A stretch of 64,000 nt of DNA from JAIROC01 sp031553535 (GCA_031553535.1 JAVBLM010000019.1:248001-312000); one strand, 5' to 3'. Positions 48,860 to 59,139 are shown, counted from the first letter of the stretch. Made by a program: numbers and translations. The notes: a model not told the origin generated them from the letters alone.

Positions 48860-49768
48860 TTATTGATTCCTCAATTCTTTCTTATATTCAATCGGCGAAA
48901 CTCCCGTATTTTTCTTAAAAAACTTGCTGAATGAGGCTTGGTCGGAGAAATATAACTTATCGGCAATCTGTTGAATATTAATTTGTTGGTTCCGAAGCAT
49001 TATTTTGGCTTCCATCAGAATAATATCACTGATGACTTTGATAGTTGTTTTTCCCGTAACTTGCTTAACTACTCGTGAAAGATAAATAGGCGAAATATTC
49101 AATTTGTCAGCATAGAACGCAACTTCATGTTCTTCCAAACCGTATTTGAATAATAAATCAAAAAAACGAACGGCAATTTGCTCGTAGGTATTGGGCTGTT
49201 TGGCAATTCCTGTATTATCATTCTGAATCAATGAATTCCAAATTTCCAATACGAGATTGCCTAAATCATTTTTTATAATTTTAGCTTGATAAAAATGATC
49301 TTTTCGCAAAATGTCTTCCTTTAATTTTTCGATGTTTTTTATCAACCTGTCAAAGTCTATTCCTTTCCATTCGATGGGGTTAGGTTTTCCTATCTGGGTT
49401 ATATCCAAAGGTGGTTTTTCGTCATCGGTAGAAGCTTTAAAAAAGTCATGTTCCGCAATAATATGAAATCCCTGAAAATCTTCCGAAGAAGAAACATTGT
49501 TGACAAGATGTTTTTCTATCAAGGTAAATAACGTATTTTTCTTAATGATATATGGCTTGTAATCAATGGTAATGTGAAATTCACCGGCAGTAACCAACAG
49601 AATCGTAAACGCGTTTAATCGCATCGGAGCCACCAAATGATTTTCGTCCGTTGTGGACAAATGACCAAGATTTACGACCACGAGTTTGTCCTCATAGTTA
49701 ATCGCGTCTGCAAATTGTATTTCTTCTATAAAATCTGTCAGTTCTTTGAATTGGGGATTTGTTTCCAT
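48860..49768 (-). CDS. AraC family transcriptional regulator
   Basis: A 302-residue regulator. The N-terminal half (about 1-150) is a cupin-like sensing domain (AFTILLVTAGEFHITIDYKP, typical of AraC_binding). The C-terminus (about 200-302) carries two helix-turn-helices: YADKLNISPIYLSRVVKQVT and IADKLYFSDQASFSKFFKKN, ending with the family motif TGVSPIEYKK. It is divergently placed against the RND pump operon starting at 50002, so regulation of that pump is the simplest hypothesis. The promoter is at 49791. Confidence 0.9.
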   Translation of the reverse strand: METNPQFKELTDFIEEIQFADAINYEDKLVVVNLGHLSTTDENHLVAPMRLNAFTILLVTAGEFHITIDYKPYIIKKNTLFTLIEKHLVNNVSSSEDFQGFHIIAEHDFFKASTDDEKPPLDITQIGKPNPIEWKGIDFDRLIKNIEKLKEDILRKDHFYQAKIIKNDLGNLVLEIWNSLIQNDNTGIAKQPNTYEQIAVRFFDLLFKYGLEEHEVAFYADKLNISPIYLSRVVKQVTGKTTIKVISDIILMEAKIMLRNQQINIQQIADKLYFSDQASFSKFFKKNTGVSPIEYKKELRNQ

Positions 49769-49790
49769 GATTATTTGATTATTTCACTTG

Positions 49791-49798
49791 CAAAGATA
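49791..49798 (-). promoter_or_regulatory. -7 promoter element for the AraC regulator
   Basis: The minus strand reads TATCTTTG (TAnnTTTG), 22 bp upstream of the ATG at 49768. The divergent pump promoter within 49800-50001 was not pinned down; GATTTTTG at about 49938 is the nearest candidate. Confidence 0.58.
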
Positions 49799-50001
49799 CC
49801 AAAAGTAAATTGATGAGTTTTAAAATTGACAAATAAATTTATCGCTTTCGTTGAAAAAATCACCCTGTTCGTAGATAAAGTAAAAAATGGACAAACATTG
49901 GTTAAATTGAAGCATATTGATTTTGGCACTTTTGTAGGATTTTTGTATTCGACAATTTATAGTCAAACTAATTTTTCAATGAACACAAAAAGAGAAAAAC
50001 A

Positions 50002-51108
50002 ATGAGTAAACAAATAATCAGTCATTCGATAGGAATTCTTGTGTTGGGAATCATTTTCATGTCATGCAGTCAGCAAAATATGATGCAACAATCTCAGAGT
50101 GAATACAAACTAATGGAAATAGGATTGACCGATAAAACACTTTCCTCCAATTATTCGGCGTCCATCAAAGGCAGGCAAGACATAGAAATCCGTCCGCAAA
50201 TTTCCGGACTTATTACGGATATATTGGTAACGGAAGGCGAAACTGTCCGCAAAGGACAAACCTTGTTCATTATCGACCAGGTAGCATACAAAGCATCTTT
50301 GAAAACAGCAAAAGCCAACGTAGAAGCTGCCAAAGCAACTGTCGAAACCGAAAAGCTGACCGTTGCCAGCAAAGAAGAATTATATGCACAAGATGTGATA
50401 TCGCTTCACGATTTGCAGACCTCCCGTAATTCGCTCAAGAGCGCCGAAGCACAGCTTGCACAGGCAAAAGCACAGGAAATAAATGCTCATAATGATTTAT
50501 CGTATACTACAATAAAAAGCCCGGTGGATGGCGTTGTCGGGACATTGCCTTATCGTGTGGGATCGCTTGTAAATTCTTCTATTACAACTCCACTCACTAC
50601 TGTTTCCGATAATTCTGAGATGCACGTTTATTTCTCCATGACTGAAAATCATGTTCTATCGCTCACGCGTCAATACGGTTCATTAGCGAAAGCGGTTGTA
50701 TCTATGCCGGAAGTAGAACTAAAATTGAGCGATGGAAGCATATATGAAACCAAAGGTCGTATAGAAACCATCAGCGGCATTATCGACAAAACAACCGGTG
50801 CAATTAGCGTACGGGCAACATTTCTCAATGAAAACGGTATTTTGTTAAGCGGCGGTGCCGGTAGTGTGATTTTTCCTTACGAAATGAAAAATGTTATCGT
50901 AATTCCACAGGCTGCCACGTATGAATTGCAAGATAAAATATTTATATACAAAGTTATTGAAGGCATTGCAGAATCAACAGAAATCAAAACTTTCCAGATA
51001 AACGATGGCATGACTTACATTGTGGAATCCGGCCTTTCAATAGGAGATGTTATTGTTGCTGAAGGAGCTGGATTAATGTGTAATGGGACAATTGTCCAAA
51101 CAAAATAA
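50002..51108 (+). CDS. RND efflux periplasmic adaptor (AcrA/MexA family), lipoprotein
   Basis: A 368-residue membrane-fusion protein. The lipobox IIFMSC places the lipid-anchored cysteine at C22. The barrel-sandwich (lipoyl) half-motifs are IEIRPQISGLITDILVTEGE and DLSYTTIKSPVDGVVGTLPY. Between them runs an alpha-helical hairpin (about 95-165, rich in A, K and E). Beta-barrel and membrane-proximal domains follow. It links the inner-membrane pump to the TolC-like protein. First gene of the pump operon. Confidence 0.93.
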   Translation: MSKQIISHSIGILVLGIIFMSCSQQNMMQQSQSEYKLMEIGLTDKTLSSNYSASIKGRQDIEIRPQISGLITDILVTEGETVRKGQTLFIIDQVAYKASLKTAKANVEAAKATVETEKLTVASKEELYAQDVISLHDLQTSRNSLKSAEAQLAQAKAQEINAHNDLSYTTIKSPVDGVVGTLPYRVGSLVNSSITTPLTTVSDNSEMHVYFSMTENHVLSLTRQYGSLAKAVVSMPEVELKLSDGSIYETKGRIETISGIIDKTTGAISVRATFLNENGILLSGGAGSVIFPYEMKNVIVIPQAATYELQDKIFIYKVIEGIAESTEIKTFQINDGMTYIVESGLSIGDVIVAEGAGLMCNGTIVQTK

Positions 51109-51157
51109 ATCATAAACCTTCACAGTTTGATAAATCTTAATTTTTAAATCAAAAAGT

Positions 51158-54100
51158 ATGACAATAAAAACCTTCATAGATCGTCCTATTCTTTCTGCAG
51201 TTATTTCCATTGCAATTGTTATATTGGGGATCATAGGACTTCAATCGTTGCCCATAGAGCAATATCCGACCATTGCAACTCCAACGGTCATGGTTTCGGC
51301 TTCTTACACCGGAGCTGATGCCCAAACGGTACAAAACAGTGTTATCATTCCGTTGGAAGAGGCAATTAACGGAGTAGAAAATATGATATATATGACTTCG
51401 GATGCCAGCAATAACGGTTCGGCTTCTATTTCGGTATATTTCGAGCAGGGAACCGACCCCGATATGGCGGCAATCAACGTACAGAACCGCGTTTCGCAAG
51501 CAAGCGGACAGCTTCCGGCAGATGTTACCAAAGGCGGAGTAACGGTAAGCAAAATGCAGAACAGTCAAGTAATGATTTTTAACCTTTACAGCAGCGACGA
51601 CCGTTTCGACGAATTATTCCTCTCCAATTATGTAAATATCAATATTATTCCTAAAATACTTCGGATTGAAGGTGTTGGCGGCGTGGATGTGTTAGGGTCG
51701 GATTATGCAATTCGTATCTGGTTGAATCCCGGATTGATGGCACAGTATAAACTTGTTCCACAGGACATTGCCGATGTATTAGGCGAACAAAATTTAGAAT
51801 CTCCAACCGGAAATTTCGGTGAAAATTCAGACAATATGTTCCAATATTCCATGAAATACAGAGGACGTTTTGAAACGCCGGAAGAATTTGGAGAATTGGT
51901 TATCCGTTCGCTTCCCGATGGTGAAGTGTTGCAGTTGAAAGATATTGCAGATATAGAACTTGGAGCACAAAGCTACACCATGACCGGAACAGCAAACGGG
52001 CATCCGGGAACCGTTTGTATGGTTTCGCAAACTGCCAATTCCAATGCCCGCGATATTGCTATTCAGATTGAAAATTTATTGGAAGAAATAGAAGGAGACT
52101 TACCTCCCGGTGTAAAAATCGGCACCGTGCAAAATGTACGCGATTTCTTGGATGCTTCCATAAAAAATGTGCTTACAACATTGCTTGAAGCCCTCATTCT
52201 GGTTATACTTGTTGTGTATATTTTCTTACAAAACGCCCGGTTAACACTTATTCCGATGATCGGCATATTTGTTTCCCTTATAGGTACATTCGGTGCTTTA
52301 TCATTGCTTGGCTACAGCATTAACTTACTGACATTATTTGCGTTGGTTCTTGCTATCGGAACGGTGGTAGACGATGCCATTATTGTCGTCGAAGCGATAC
52401 AGGCGAAACTCGACCAAGGCTACAAATCTGCTTACAAGGCAACGGTGGACGGTATGAATGGCATCACTTCACCGATTATCGTCAGTACGATGGTTTTTAT
52501 GGCGGTATTTATTCCGGTAACTTTTATCGGTGGAACGTCCGGCATTTTTTTCACACAATTCGGCGTAACAATGGCTGTAGCGGTAGGAATTTCCGCGCTG
52601 AATGCACTTACACTCAGTCCTGCCCTCTGCGCTTTATTGATTCGTCCGGAAAAAGATTCGGGAGAAGGCGGAAAGTCATTCCAACAACGTTTCCGTAAAG
52701 GATTCAATGCTGCATTCCATACAATTACAAATCGTTATACCAGCGGCGTTAAATTTATACTGAAACGTAAATGGGTGGCAGGCGGAATTTTGGCGACAAC
52801 TTTTGCTCTGTTGGTCTTTACAATGGTAAATACCAAGACAGGCCTTGTTCCCGATGAAGACCAGGGGATGCTTTTTGTAAACGTAAATACTGCTCCGGGA
52901 ACAACACTTAGTCAAACGCAAGAAGTAATGACAAAAGTGGAAGAAGCGATTAAAGATATTCCCCAGATTGCCGAATATTCCAACAACGCCGGGTTCGGGA
53001 TGCTTTCGGGGCAAACGCCGACTGCCGGAATGATTATGCTGCGTCTAAAACCGTGGGATGAACGCAAAGGAAAAGACGATGATATTGACGCTGTTATAAA
53101 CGAAATTTACGCCCGTACGACAAATATCAAAAATGCAAACCTTTTCATATTTTCGCCCCCAATGATTATTGGATATGGTTCGGGTGACGGTTTCGAAATG
53201 TATATGCAGGATAGAGCCGGAGGAACGGTAGAAGACCTTTATTATGCAACACAGGATTTTATTGCCAAACTCAACGAACGTCCCGAAATTGGCATGGCAT
53301 ATTTTACATTTGATATTAAATACCCCCAATATTCTGTGGAAGTAGATTTTGCCAAATGCAAACGGGCGGGCGTATCACCAAGTGAAGTCTTGTCGGTGAT
53401 CTCGAGTTATTACGGAGGCATTTATTCTTCCGACATAAACCGTTTCTCGAAAGTATATCGCGTCATGATGCAAGCGTCAACAGAATATCGTCTTGATACA
53501 GAATCGCTCAACAATATTTTTGTCCGCACAGATGAAGGAATGGCACCAGTGGCTCAATTTGTTACATTGACTAAAACGTATGGCTCGGAGACTATCAGCC
53601 GTTTCAATATGTTTAATTCAATAGCCGTAAACGGTTCTCCGGCAGATGGATACAGTTCCGGTGATGCCATTCAAGCAGTTAAAGAAACTGCCGCACAGTA
53701 TCTTCCTACTGGATACGGGTATGAGTTTAGCGGTATGAGTCGTGAAGAATCGGATAGTAGTAATAATACGGTCATTATAATTGGATTATGTATATTGTTT
53801 ATCTTTTTGATCCTTTCGGCATTATATGAAAGTTTCTTGATTCCGCTTGCCGTAATTTTATCCGTTCCTATCGGATTAATGGGCAGCTTTTTATTCACTT
53901 GGATGCTCGGATTGGAAAATAATATTTACCTTCAAACCGGCGTAATTATGCTCATCGGGCTTTTATCTAAAACTGCCATTTTGATTACCGAATTGGCGCA
54001 ACGCTACCGAAAAGAAGGATTGAGCATTACAGAATCCGCTTTGAGAGCAGCCAAAGAACGTCTTCGTCCAATTTTGATGACCGCTTTAACTATGATAGTC

Positions 54101-54295
54101 GGATTACTTCCTTTGGTATTTTCATCGGGAGCAGGGGCTAACGGCAATATCTCACTTGGTGTGGGAACGGTATTCGGTATGACAATTGGAACTTTAGCCT
54201 TGTTGTTTATAACCCCGTCATTGTTTGCTGTGATGCAAAAATTACAGGAGAAAATCCCATCTAAAAGAAGATTGAAAATTAAAATGTTACGTTAA
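51158..54295 (+). CDS. RND family multidrug efflux permease (HAE1, AcrB/MexB-like)
   Basis: A 1045-residue proton-driven pump with twelve predicted membrane helices and two large periplasmic loops. It opens FIDRPILSAVISIAIVILGI. The proton-relay aspartates are D405 and D406 in IGTVVDDAIIVVEAIQ (helix 4). GLSKTAILITELAQRYRKEG-like helix 10 supplies the lysine, and RLRPILMTALTMIVGLLPL is the conserved late loop. GTANGHPGTVCMVSQTANSN lies in the porter domain. Length is normal. Substrate range is probably drugs, bile salts or detergents (inference from the subfamily). Confidence 0.96.
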   Translation: MTIKTFIDRPILSAVISIAIVILGIIGLQSLPIEQYPTIATPTVMVSASYTGADAQTVQNSVIIPLEEAINGVENMIYMTSDASNNGSASISVYFEQGTDPDMAAINVQNRVSQASGQLPADVTKGGVTVSKMQNSQVMIFNLYSSDDRFDELFLSNYVNINIIPKILRIEGVGGVDVLGSDYAIRIWLNPGLMAQYKLVPQDIADVLGEQNLESPTGNFGENSDNMFQYSMKYRGRFETPEEFGELVIRSLPDGEVLQLKDIADIELGAQSYTMTGTANGHPGTVCMVSQTANSNARDIAIQIENLLEEIEGDLPPGVKIGTVQNVRDFLDASIKNVLTTLLEALILVILVVYIFLQNARLTLIPMIGIFVSLIGTFGALSLLGYSINLLTLFALVLAIGTVVDDAIIVVEAIQAKLDQGYKSAYKATVDGMNGITSPIIVSTMVFMAVFIPVTFIGGTSGIFFTQFGVTMAVAVGISALNALTLSPALCALLIRPEKDSGEGGKSFQQRFRKGFNAAFHTITNRYTSGVKFILKRKWVAGGILATTFALLVFTMVNTKTGLVPDEDQGMLFVNVNTAPGTTLSQTQEVMTKVEEAIKDIPQIAEYSNNAGFGMLSGQTPTAGMIMLRLKPWDERKGKDDDIDAVINEIYARTTNIKNANLFIFSPPMIIGYGSGDGFEMYMQDRAGGTVEDLYYATQDFIAKLNERPEIGMAYFTFDIKYPQYSVEVDFAKCKRAGVSPSEVLSVISSYYGGIYSSDINRFSKVYRVMMQASTEYRLDTESLNNIFVRTDEGMAPVAQFVTLTKTYGSETISRFNMFNSIAVNGSPADGYSSGDAIQAVKETAAQYLPTGYGYEFSGMSREESDSSNNTVIIIGLCILFIFLILSALYESFLIPLAVILSVPIGLMGSFLFTWMLGLENNIYLQTGVIMLIGLLSKTAILITELAQRYRKEGLSITESALRAAKERLRPILMTALTMIVGLLPLVFSSGAGANGNISLGVGTVFGMTIGTLALLFITPSLFAVMQKLQEKIPSKRRLKIKMLR

Positions 54296-54340
54296 AAATC
54301 TTAAAGGTTCAAACCCAAAATAAATGATAAAAATTTTTAT

Positions 54341-55699
54341 ATGAAAAGAATAATCATAATATTCGCAATAGCATGTACGATGAGCGGATGCAGTATTTAT
54401 ACTAAATATTCTCGTCCCGAAGTCCACACTGATGGCGTATTCGGAGAAAATGTTGAAACGACAGATACAACAACTATTGGTGATATGCAATGGACAGAAA
54501 TATATTCAGATATATACTTGCAGAAATTGATCCGAAAAGGGTTAGAAAACAATACCGATCTTCAGATTGCCCGCTTACGAATTACACAAGCACAGGCTTC
54601 GTTGAAATCAGCAAAATTGGCATATGCTCCTTCGGTTTCTTTTAATGCATCGGGGACTATCAGCAGTTTCGACCAACAATCAGCAAGCAAAACCTACGAA
54701 TTGCCCATAAACGCCAGTTGGGAAATAGATATTTTCGGAAAATTAACCAATCAAAAACGGCAGGCGGAGGCTTCTTTGGAAGAAAGTGAAACTTATAAAC
54801 AAGCTGTTCAAACACAATTGATTGCCAATATTGCTAATTCTTATTATACTTTGTTGATGTTGGATGAACAGTTGAGGATAACCGAACAAACTGCCATAAA
54901 TTGGGAAGGTAATGTTAAAACGTTGCGGGCTTTAAAGCAAGCAGGCGAATCCAATCAGGCAGCCGTTGCACAAGCGGAAGCTAATAAATGTTCGGTAGAT
55001 GCTTCCATGCTTGATTTAAAGCAACAAGTCACGGAAGTACAAAATTCATTATGTACTTTGCTAGGCGAAGTTTTGCATACGATAGAACGGGGAAGTCTGA
55101 AAAATCAAACTTTCCCTGAAGAACTATCCATTGGAGTTCCTATTCAATTGTTGTCCAACCGTCCCGATGTACGGAATGCCGAAGCCTCCTTGAAAAAGGC
55201 TTATTATTATACCAATGAAGCTCGTTCCTATTTTTATCCCTCTTTAAATCTAAGCGGACTTTTCGGCTGGACAAATAGTGGCGGCGGAGTTGTAACCAAT
55301 CCGGGAACATTGATTTGGCAAGTTGTTGGCTCACTTAGTCAGCCCATTTTCAATAAAGGGACAAATAAAGCCCGTCTTGAAATAGCTAAAGCCCAACAAG
55401 AAGAAGCAAAACTAACCTTCCAGCAAACCATTTTAGATGCAGGAGCGGAAGTCAATACCAATCTTGCAAAATATCAAACCGCGAAAGAGAAAGTTGCCAT
55501 TTACGAAAAACAGATCCGACTGCTCGAATCTGCCGTAAAATCAACAAGATTATTAATGGATTACGGAACAACTAATTATTTGGAAGTCCTCACCGCACAA
55601 CAAACCTTATTAGAAGCAGAGCTTTCACAAATCTCCAATCGTTTTGATGAAATACAAAGCATTATCAATTTATACAGCGCATTGGGAGGAGGAGGATAA
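54341..55699 (+). CDS. TolC-family outer-membrane efflux lipoprotein (OprM/NodT-like)
   Basis: 452 residues. The lipobox TMSGC puts the lipidated cysteine at C17. Two OEP repeats each contribute a long alpha-barrel hairpin; typical segments are QIARLRITQAQASLKSAKLA, WEIDIFGKLTNQKRQAEA and SNRPDVRNAEASLKKAYYYT. The C-terminus is Gly-rich. It forms the outer-membrane duct of the tripartite pump. It starts 45 nt after the permease. Confidence 0.94.
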   Translation: MKRIIIIFAIACTMSGCSIYTKYSRPEVHTDGVFGENVETTDTTTIGDMQWTEIYSDIYLQKLIRKGLENNTDLQIARLRITQAQASLKSAKLAYAPSVSFNASGTISSFDQQSASKTYELPINASWEIDIFGKLTNQKRQAEASLEESETYKQAVQTQLIANIANSYYTLLMLDEQLRITEQTAINWEGNVKTLRALKQAGESNQAAVAQAEANKCSVDASMLDLKQQVTEVQNSLCTLLGEVLHTIERGSLKNQTFPEELSIGVPIQLLSNRPDVRNAEASLKKAYYYTNEARSYFYPSLNLSGLFGWTNSGGGVVTNPGTLIWQVVGSLSQPIFNKGTNKARLEIAKAQQEEAKLTFQQTILDAGAEVNTNLAKYQTAKEKVAIYEKQIRLLESAVKSTRLLMDYGTTNYLEVLTAQQTLLEAELSQISNRFDEIQSIINLYSALGGGG

Positions 55700-55755
55700 T
55701 TTAATTAATAAACCAAATCGGGGAATACACCTGTATTTTCAGATTTTAACACCAT

Positions 55756-55986
55756 ATGATTATGATAAAAAGTGATATTAGCAGAAATGCAGATATAATC
55801 AGTCATTTATTAACTGCCAAAGGCGAAATGACCATTGTGGAAATCAAAGAGCTTACAGGCTATGAAGATATGGCGATAGCCCTCGCCCTGGGATGGCTTG
55901 CCAAGGAGAACCGGATCAGATTCTTCAATAAGAATTATCAGTTTATAGTCGAATCTGTCAGGAGTTACACAGAAACATATTATTAA
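55756..55986 (+). CDS. Winged-helix protein (DUF2582 type)
   Basis: 76 residues (74 from the second ATG at 55762). A single winged-helix fold: ISHLLTAKGEMTIVEIKELT, then a recognition helix AIALALGWLAKENRIRF and a C-terminal wing. It matches the small winged-helix DUF2582 family common in Bacteroidota, whose function is unknown. It sits between the pump genes and the MATE transporter, 15 nt upstream of the latter, so a regulatory link to these transporters is plausible but unproven. Confidence 0.82.
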   Translation: MIMIKSDISRNADIISHLLTAKGEMTIVEIKELTGYEDMAIALALGWLAKENRIRFFNKNYQFIVESVRSYTETYY

Positions 55987-56001
55987 CCGGAAAATATAGA
56001 A

Positions 56002-57369
56002 ATGTCCGCAAGTCAGGTAGAAATATTAGGAACAGCAAAAGAAGGAAATCTATTGTATCAGTATGCTCTGCCTTCAATTGTTGCAATGCTGGCTCAGTCT
56101 TTGTACAACCTTGCCGATAGTATTTTCATCGGTCATGGAGTTGGTGTTTTAGCGATTGCGGCTTTGTCTATAGCATTACCATTGATGAACTTGAGCGCTG
56201 CTTTAGGTTCATTAATTGCTACAGGAGCTTCTACGCAGATAGCCATTTCGCTTGGAGAAAAAAATAAAAAAGCGGCAACTCTTTGTGCAGGAAATGTTGT
56301 CTTGTTAAATTTAATCATTGCAATAAGCTATTCAATTATTGCCTTAATCTTTTTAGAGCCGATTTTGCTGTTCTTCGGAGCAAGCCAAGACACGCTTCCT
56401 TTTGCAAAAGACTATATGCAAATAATATTAATCGGAAATATTTTCACCCAATTATTTTTCGGATTATACGAAATAATACGCTCGTCAGGATATCCGAAAA
56501 AAGCAATGAGATTAATTTTATTGGCTGTTATTCTTAATTGCATCCTGGACGCCCTGTTTATTTTTATTTTTGGTTGGGGGGTTAAAGGAGCTGCTTTTGC
56601 TACCATATTAGCACAGGTCATTGCAGTGGCATTTGAATTGAAACATTTGACAAACAAAAACCATGTTATACATTTTGACTGTACTATTTTCCATCTGAAA
56701 AAAGATATTGTTTTTAAAATTATCGGAATAGGACTTTCGCCTTTTATTGTCAATATCTGCAACAGTTTGGTTGTAATAATTTTCAATAACACATTTAAAC
56801 AATATGGCGGCGACTTGTATATTGCCGCGTACGGAATTGTAAACAGGTTCATTACAATTATTTTTATGATTTTGATAGGCCTAGCACAAGGAGTACAACC
56901 TATACTTGGATATAATTTCGGAGCAAAACTCTATTTGAGAGTAAGAAAAACGCTCATATTAGCTTTAATGGGTGGTATTGGCATAGCAAGTTTTGCATTT
57001 ATTTTATTTCAGAGCATTACCGAAGTACTCTGCAAATTATTTACAACCGATTCTCAATTGATAAATATTTCTATCCAAGGATTACGAATTATGAGCACAA
57101 TGTTGCCCCTAGTCGGATTCCAAGTCATTGCTTCCAACTTCTTTTTATCAATCGGATATGCCAAAAAATCTATATTTCTTTCGCTCACACGTCAATTTCT
57201 ATTTCTCATTCCTTGTATTATAATAATGCCCCTATTTTGGGGTATTACCGGGATTTGGGCAAGCAGTCCGGTAGCAGATTTAACGGCAACCATAGTTACA
57301 GGGCTAATGTTGCTATATCAACTTAAATTATTAAAAAACATGCAATGTAATGTACAACAAATTACCTAA
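56002..57369 (+). CDS. MATE family efflux transporter
   Basis: A 455-residue polytopic protein with twelve hydrophobic segments in two matching six-helix halves. LPSIVAMLAQSLYNLADSIF and GASTQIAISLGEKNKKAAT are MATE N-half motifs. IGLAQGVQPILGYNFGAKLY is the equivalent in the second half, with IGYAKKSIFLSLTRQFLFLI near the end. It most resembles the bacterial DinF/NorM-like MatE groups that use sodium or protons. It overlaps the next gene by 20 nt. Confidence 0.93.
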   Translation: MSASQVEILGTAKEGNLLYQYALPSIVAMLAQSLYNLADSIFIGHGVGVLAIAALSIALPLMNLSAALGSLIATGASTQIAISLGEKNKKAATLCAGNVVLLNLIIAISYSIIALIFLEPILLFFGASQDTLPFAKDYMQIILIGNIFTQLFFGLYEIIRSSGYPKKAMRLILLAVILNCILDALFIFIFGWGVKGAAFATILAQVIAVAFELKHLTNKNHVIHFDCTIFHLKKDIVFKIIGIGLSPFIVNICNSLVVIIFNNTFKQYGGDLYIAAYGIVNRFITIIFMILIGLAQGVQPILGYNFGAKLYLRVRKTLILALMGGIGIASFAFILFQSITEVLCKLFTTDSQLINISIQGLRIMSTMLPLVGFQVIASNFFLSIGYAKKSIFLSLTRQFLFLIPCIIIMPLFWGITGIWASSPVADLTATIVTGLMLLYQLKLLKNMQCNVQQIT

Positions 57370-58283
57370 TATAGAACAACAGTTAAGGAATTATATCAAC
57401 ACAAAACTTAAACGTGCCGGACTACTCTTTCGGATTTATTCAAGGATAAAAGACGAAAACTCCGTTTTAGAAAAAATCAAACACCGTCAATACGAATCAA
57501 ACAATGACTTGCTTCAAGATTTAATCGGTATTAAAATCTCAACTTATTTTGGAGATGATATTTTTGTTTTGTCGGATTACTTCAATTCACATTTTGAGGT
57601 ATTGGATTACGAAGAAGATGACCCTATAAAAAATCGATTCCGACCGGTACGTTTGAATATTGTGTGCGGTCTGCCCAACAATTTAGCCAAGCAATTCAAT
57701 CAGTTGAAAAAAGAATATCCTAATGAAATGAAATATATGGATTCCACCTTTGAAATCCAAATCCGGACACTGCTCGCAGATTCATGGCATCAAATAGACC
57801 ACGAAATGCGGTACAAATGTAAAGACGAATGGAAAGATTATGAAGCCAGAAGCGAATTGCTCGATGAAATTCATGCAAATTTGGGAAATAACGATAAGTC
57901 TTTGCATGGACTTTTCGATGATTTATCTATTCAGCACTATCGAAATAAAAGTTGGATGGGAATGTTGAGAAACAAATATCGCTTGCATTTTTATTCCCAA
58001 ACCTTTATCCCAAGAATTATCAGAAATCCTTGACACCGACAATATACTGGTAAAACAACTCTTCAAAGCCGACAGAGAAACTGTCATTAATGCACTCCTT
58101 GATGCAGAACACCAAATCGAAGTATCATTTGACAATATTGTTTATTTGAGCAATCATTTATTTATTCATGACGAGAGAATATTGAAATTAATGCCGGAAA
58201 AATGTGCATTAGATACTTTATTTGATATTTTCGGAATAAAGTTTTCCTCTTTTCATAAACCGAAAAAAATCTTTCGAAAATAG
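57350..58283 (+). pseudogene. RelA/SpoT-domain protein, frameshifted
   Basis: The first frame (57350-58033, 227 residues) contains the (p)ppGpp synthetase-type core: RIYSRIKDENSVLEKIKHR, DLLQDLIGIKISTYFGDD, then STFEIQIRTLLADSWHQIDH and HEMRYK. It ends soon after YRLHFYSQ. A +1 change near a five-T run (57987-57992) opens a second frame reading SQELSEILDTDNILVKQLFK and on to the TAG at 58281-58283, giving about 310 residues in all. Deleting one T restores KPLSQELSEI. This is either a genuine inactivation, phase variation at the T-run, or a base-call error. The intact core domain could still be made. It is the last gene of the pump operon, overlapping the MATE gene. Confidence 0.75.
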
Positions 58284-58692
58284 AGCACTTGTTTAGCTGC
58301 ATAAAGCCTTCGTTCAGTAGAATTTGCAATTCTGCTTTTCCAACTCCTCAAAGTCCCTCTGTCCCTTTTTAAACATCTACCATTTAGAAATTCAATTTAG
58401 TCCTTTAGATGAGTAAAAAAGCATTTAAAACATAGAACTTTAAACAAAATAAATGGTATTTTTGCAAAATGACATTAAACAGAGTAATAAATAACACATA
58501 ACCAGTGGCTTGATTTTCAGATAGGAGTTAAACTTGTCAAAAACTTTGTGCGTAACTTGGAACTTCATTGCCCGTATCAACAGCAGTGTCTCCCCTTTCA
58601 CCAAGTTGCCGGGCATTAGGGTCATGTATGAGCGACAGTAAAAATGGGACAACGAATTAGAAAATTGAATTTAAAAATAAAAGATTAGAAAT
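58284..58692. other. Spacer after the RelA/SpoT gene, one promoter-like element
   Basis: No gene seen. TATTTTTG at 58457-58464 matches TAnnTTTG and could drive the DUF3795 gene with a 220-nt leader. AAACTTGTCAAAA (58529) recalls the nested repeat of element C, and GCGTAACTTG (58550) recalls the ends of that family; both may be relics. Confidence 0.4.
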
Positions 58693-59139
58693 ATGGACAG
58701 AAAATATGCTTGTTACTGCGGTCTTTACTGTGGAAATTGCGCGGTCAAAGTGAAAGTTGAACCGGCATCGAGAGTTTTGTATGAAGAAATGCAGAAGTTG
58801 GGATTTGAAGAAATTATGCCATTCTTTCCCGATGGTGAAAAATTTTGGTCGTTCTTAAAAGGTATGTCTGTTGAAGGTGTATGTATCTCATGTAAAGAGG
58901 GAAGTGGAAATCCTTCCTGCAAAGTCAGACTATGTGCAAAAGAAAAAAACATTGAAATGTGCGCATTATGCGAAAGTTATCCTTGCGAATATTTTACGGA
59001 TTTTTTTGAAGGCTATCCTATGCTTAAACATGACAATTCTATTTTGCGAGAAAATGGTTGGGAGTCCTGGGAAAAACTTCAAGATGAACGCCAAGCAAGA
59101 GAATTTGCGTTTGCCTATGCTAAAAACAGCAATGAATAG
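58693..59139 (+). CDS. DUF3795 domain-containing cysteine-rich protein
   Basis: A 148-residue protein. YACYCGLYCGNCAVK at the N-terminus, then CISCKEGSGNPSCKVRLCAK and MCALCESYPCEYF, give the conserved cysteine array of DUF3795, a family predicted to bind metal and of unknown function in anaerobes and archaea. No membrane segment. It lies 31 nt upstream of the outer-membrane protein gene and may be co-transcribed with it. Confidence 0.88.
   Translation: MDRKYACYCGLYCGNCAVKVKVEPASRVLYEEMQKLGFEEIMPFFPDGEKFWSFLKGMSVEGVCISCKEGSGNPSCKVRLCAKEKNIEMCALCESYPCEYFTDFFEGYPMLKHDNSILRENGWESWEKLQDERQAREFAFAYAKNSNE

Noticed and set aside
58440..58652. 70-codon minus-strand frame in the spacer before the DUF3795 gene
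   Set aside because: No promoter or motif; overlaps a plus-strand promoter element and repeat-like fragments.
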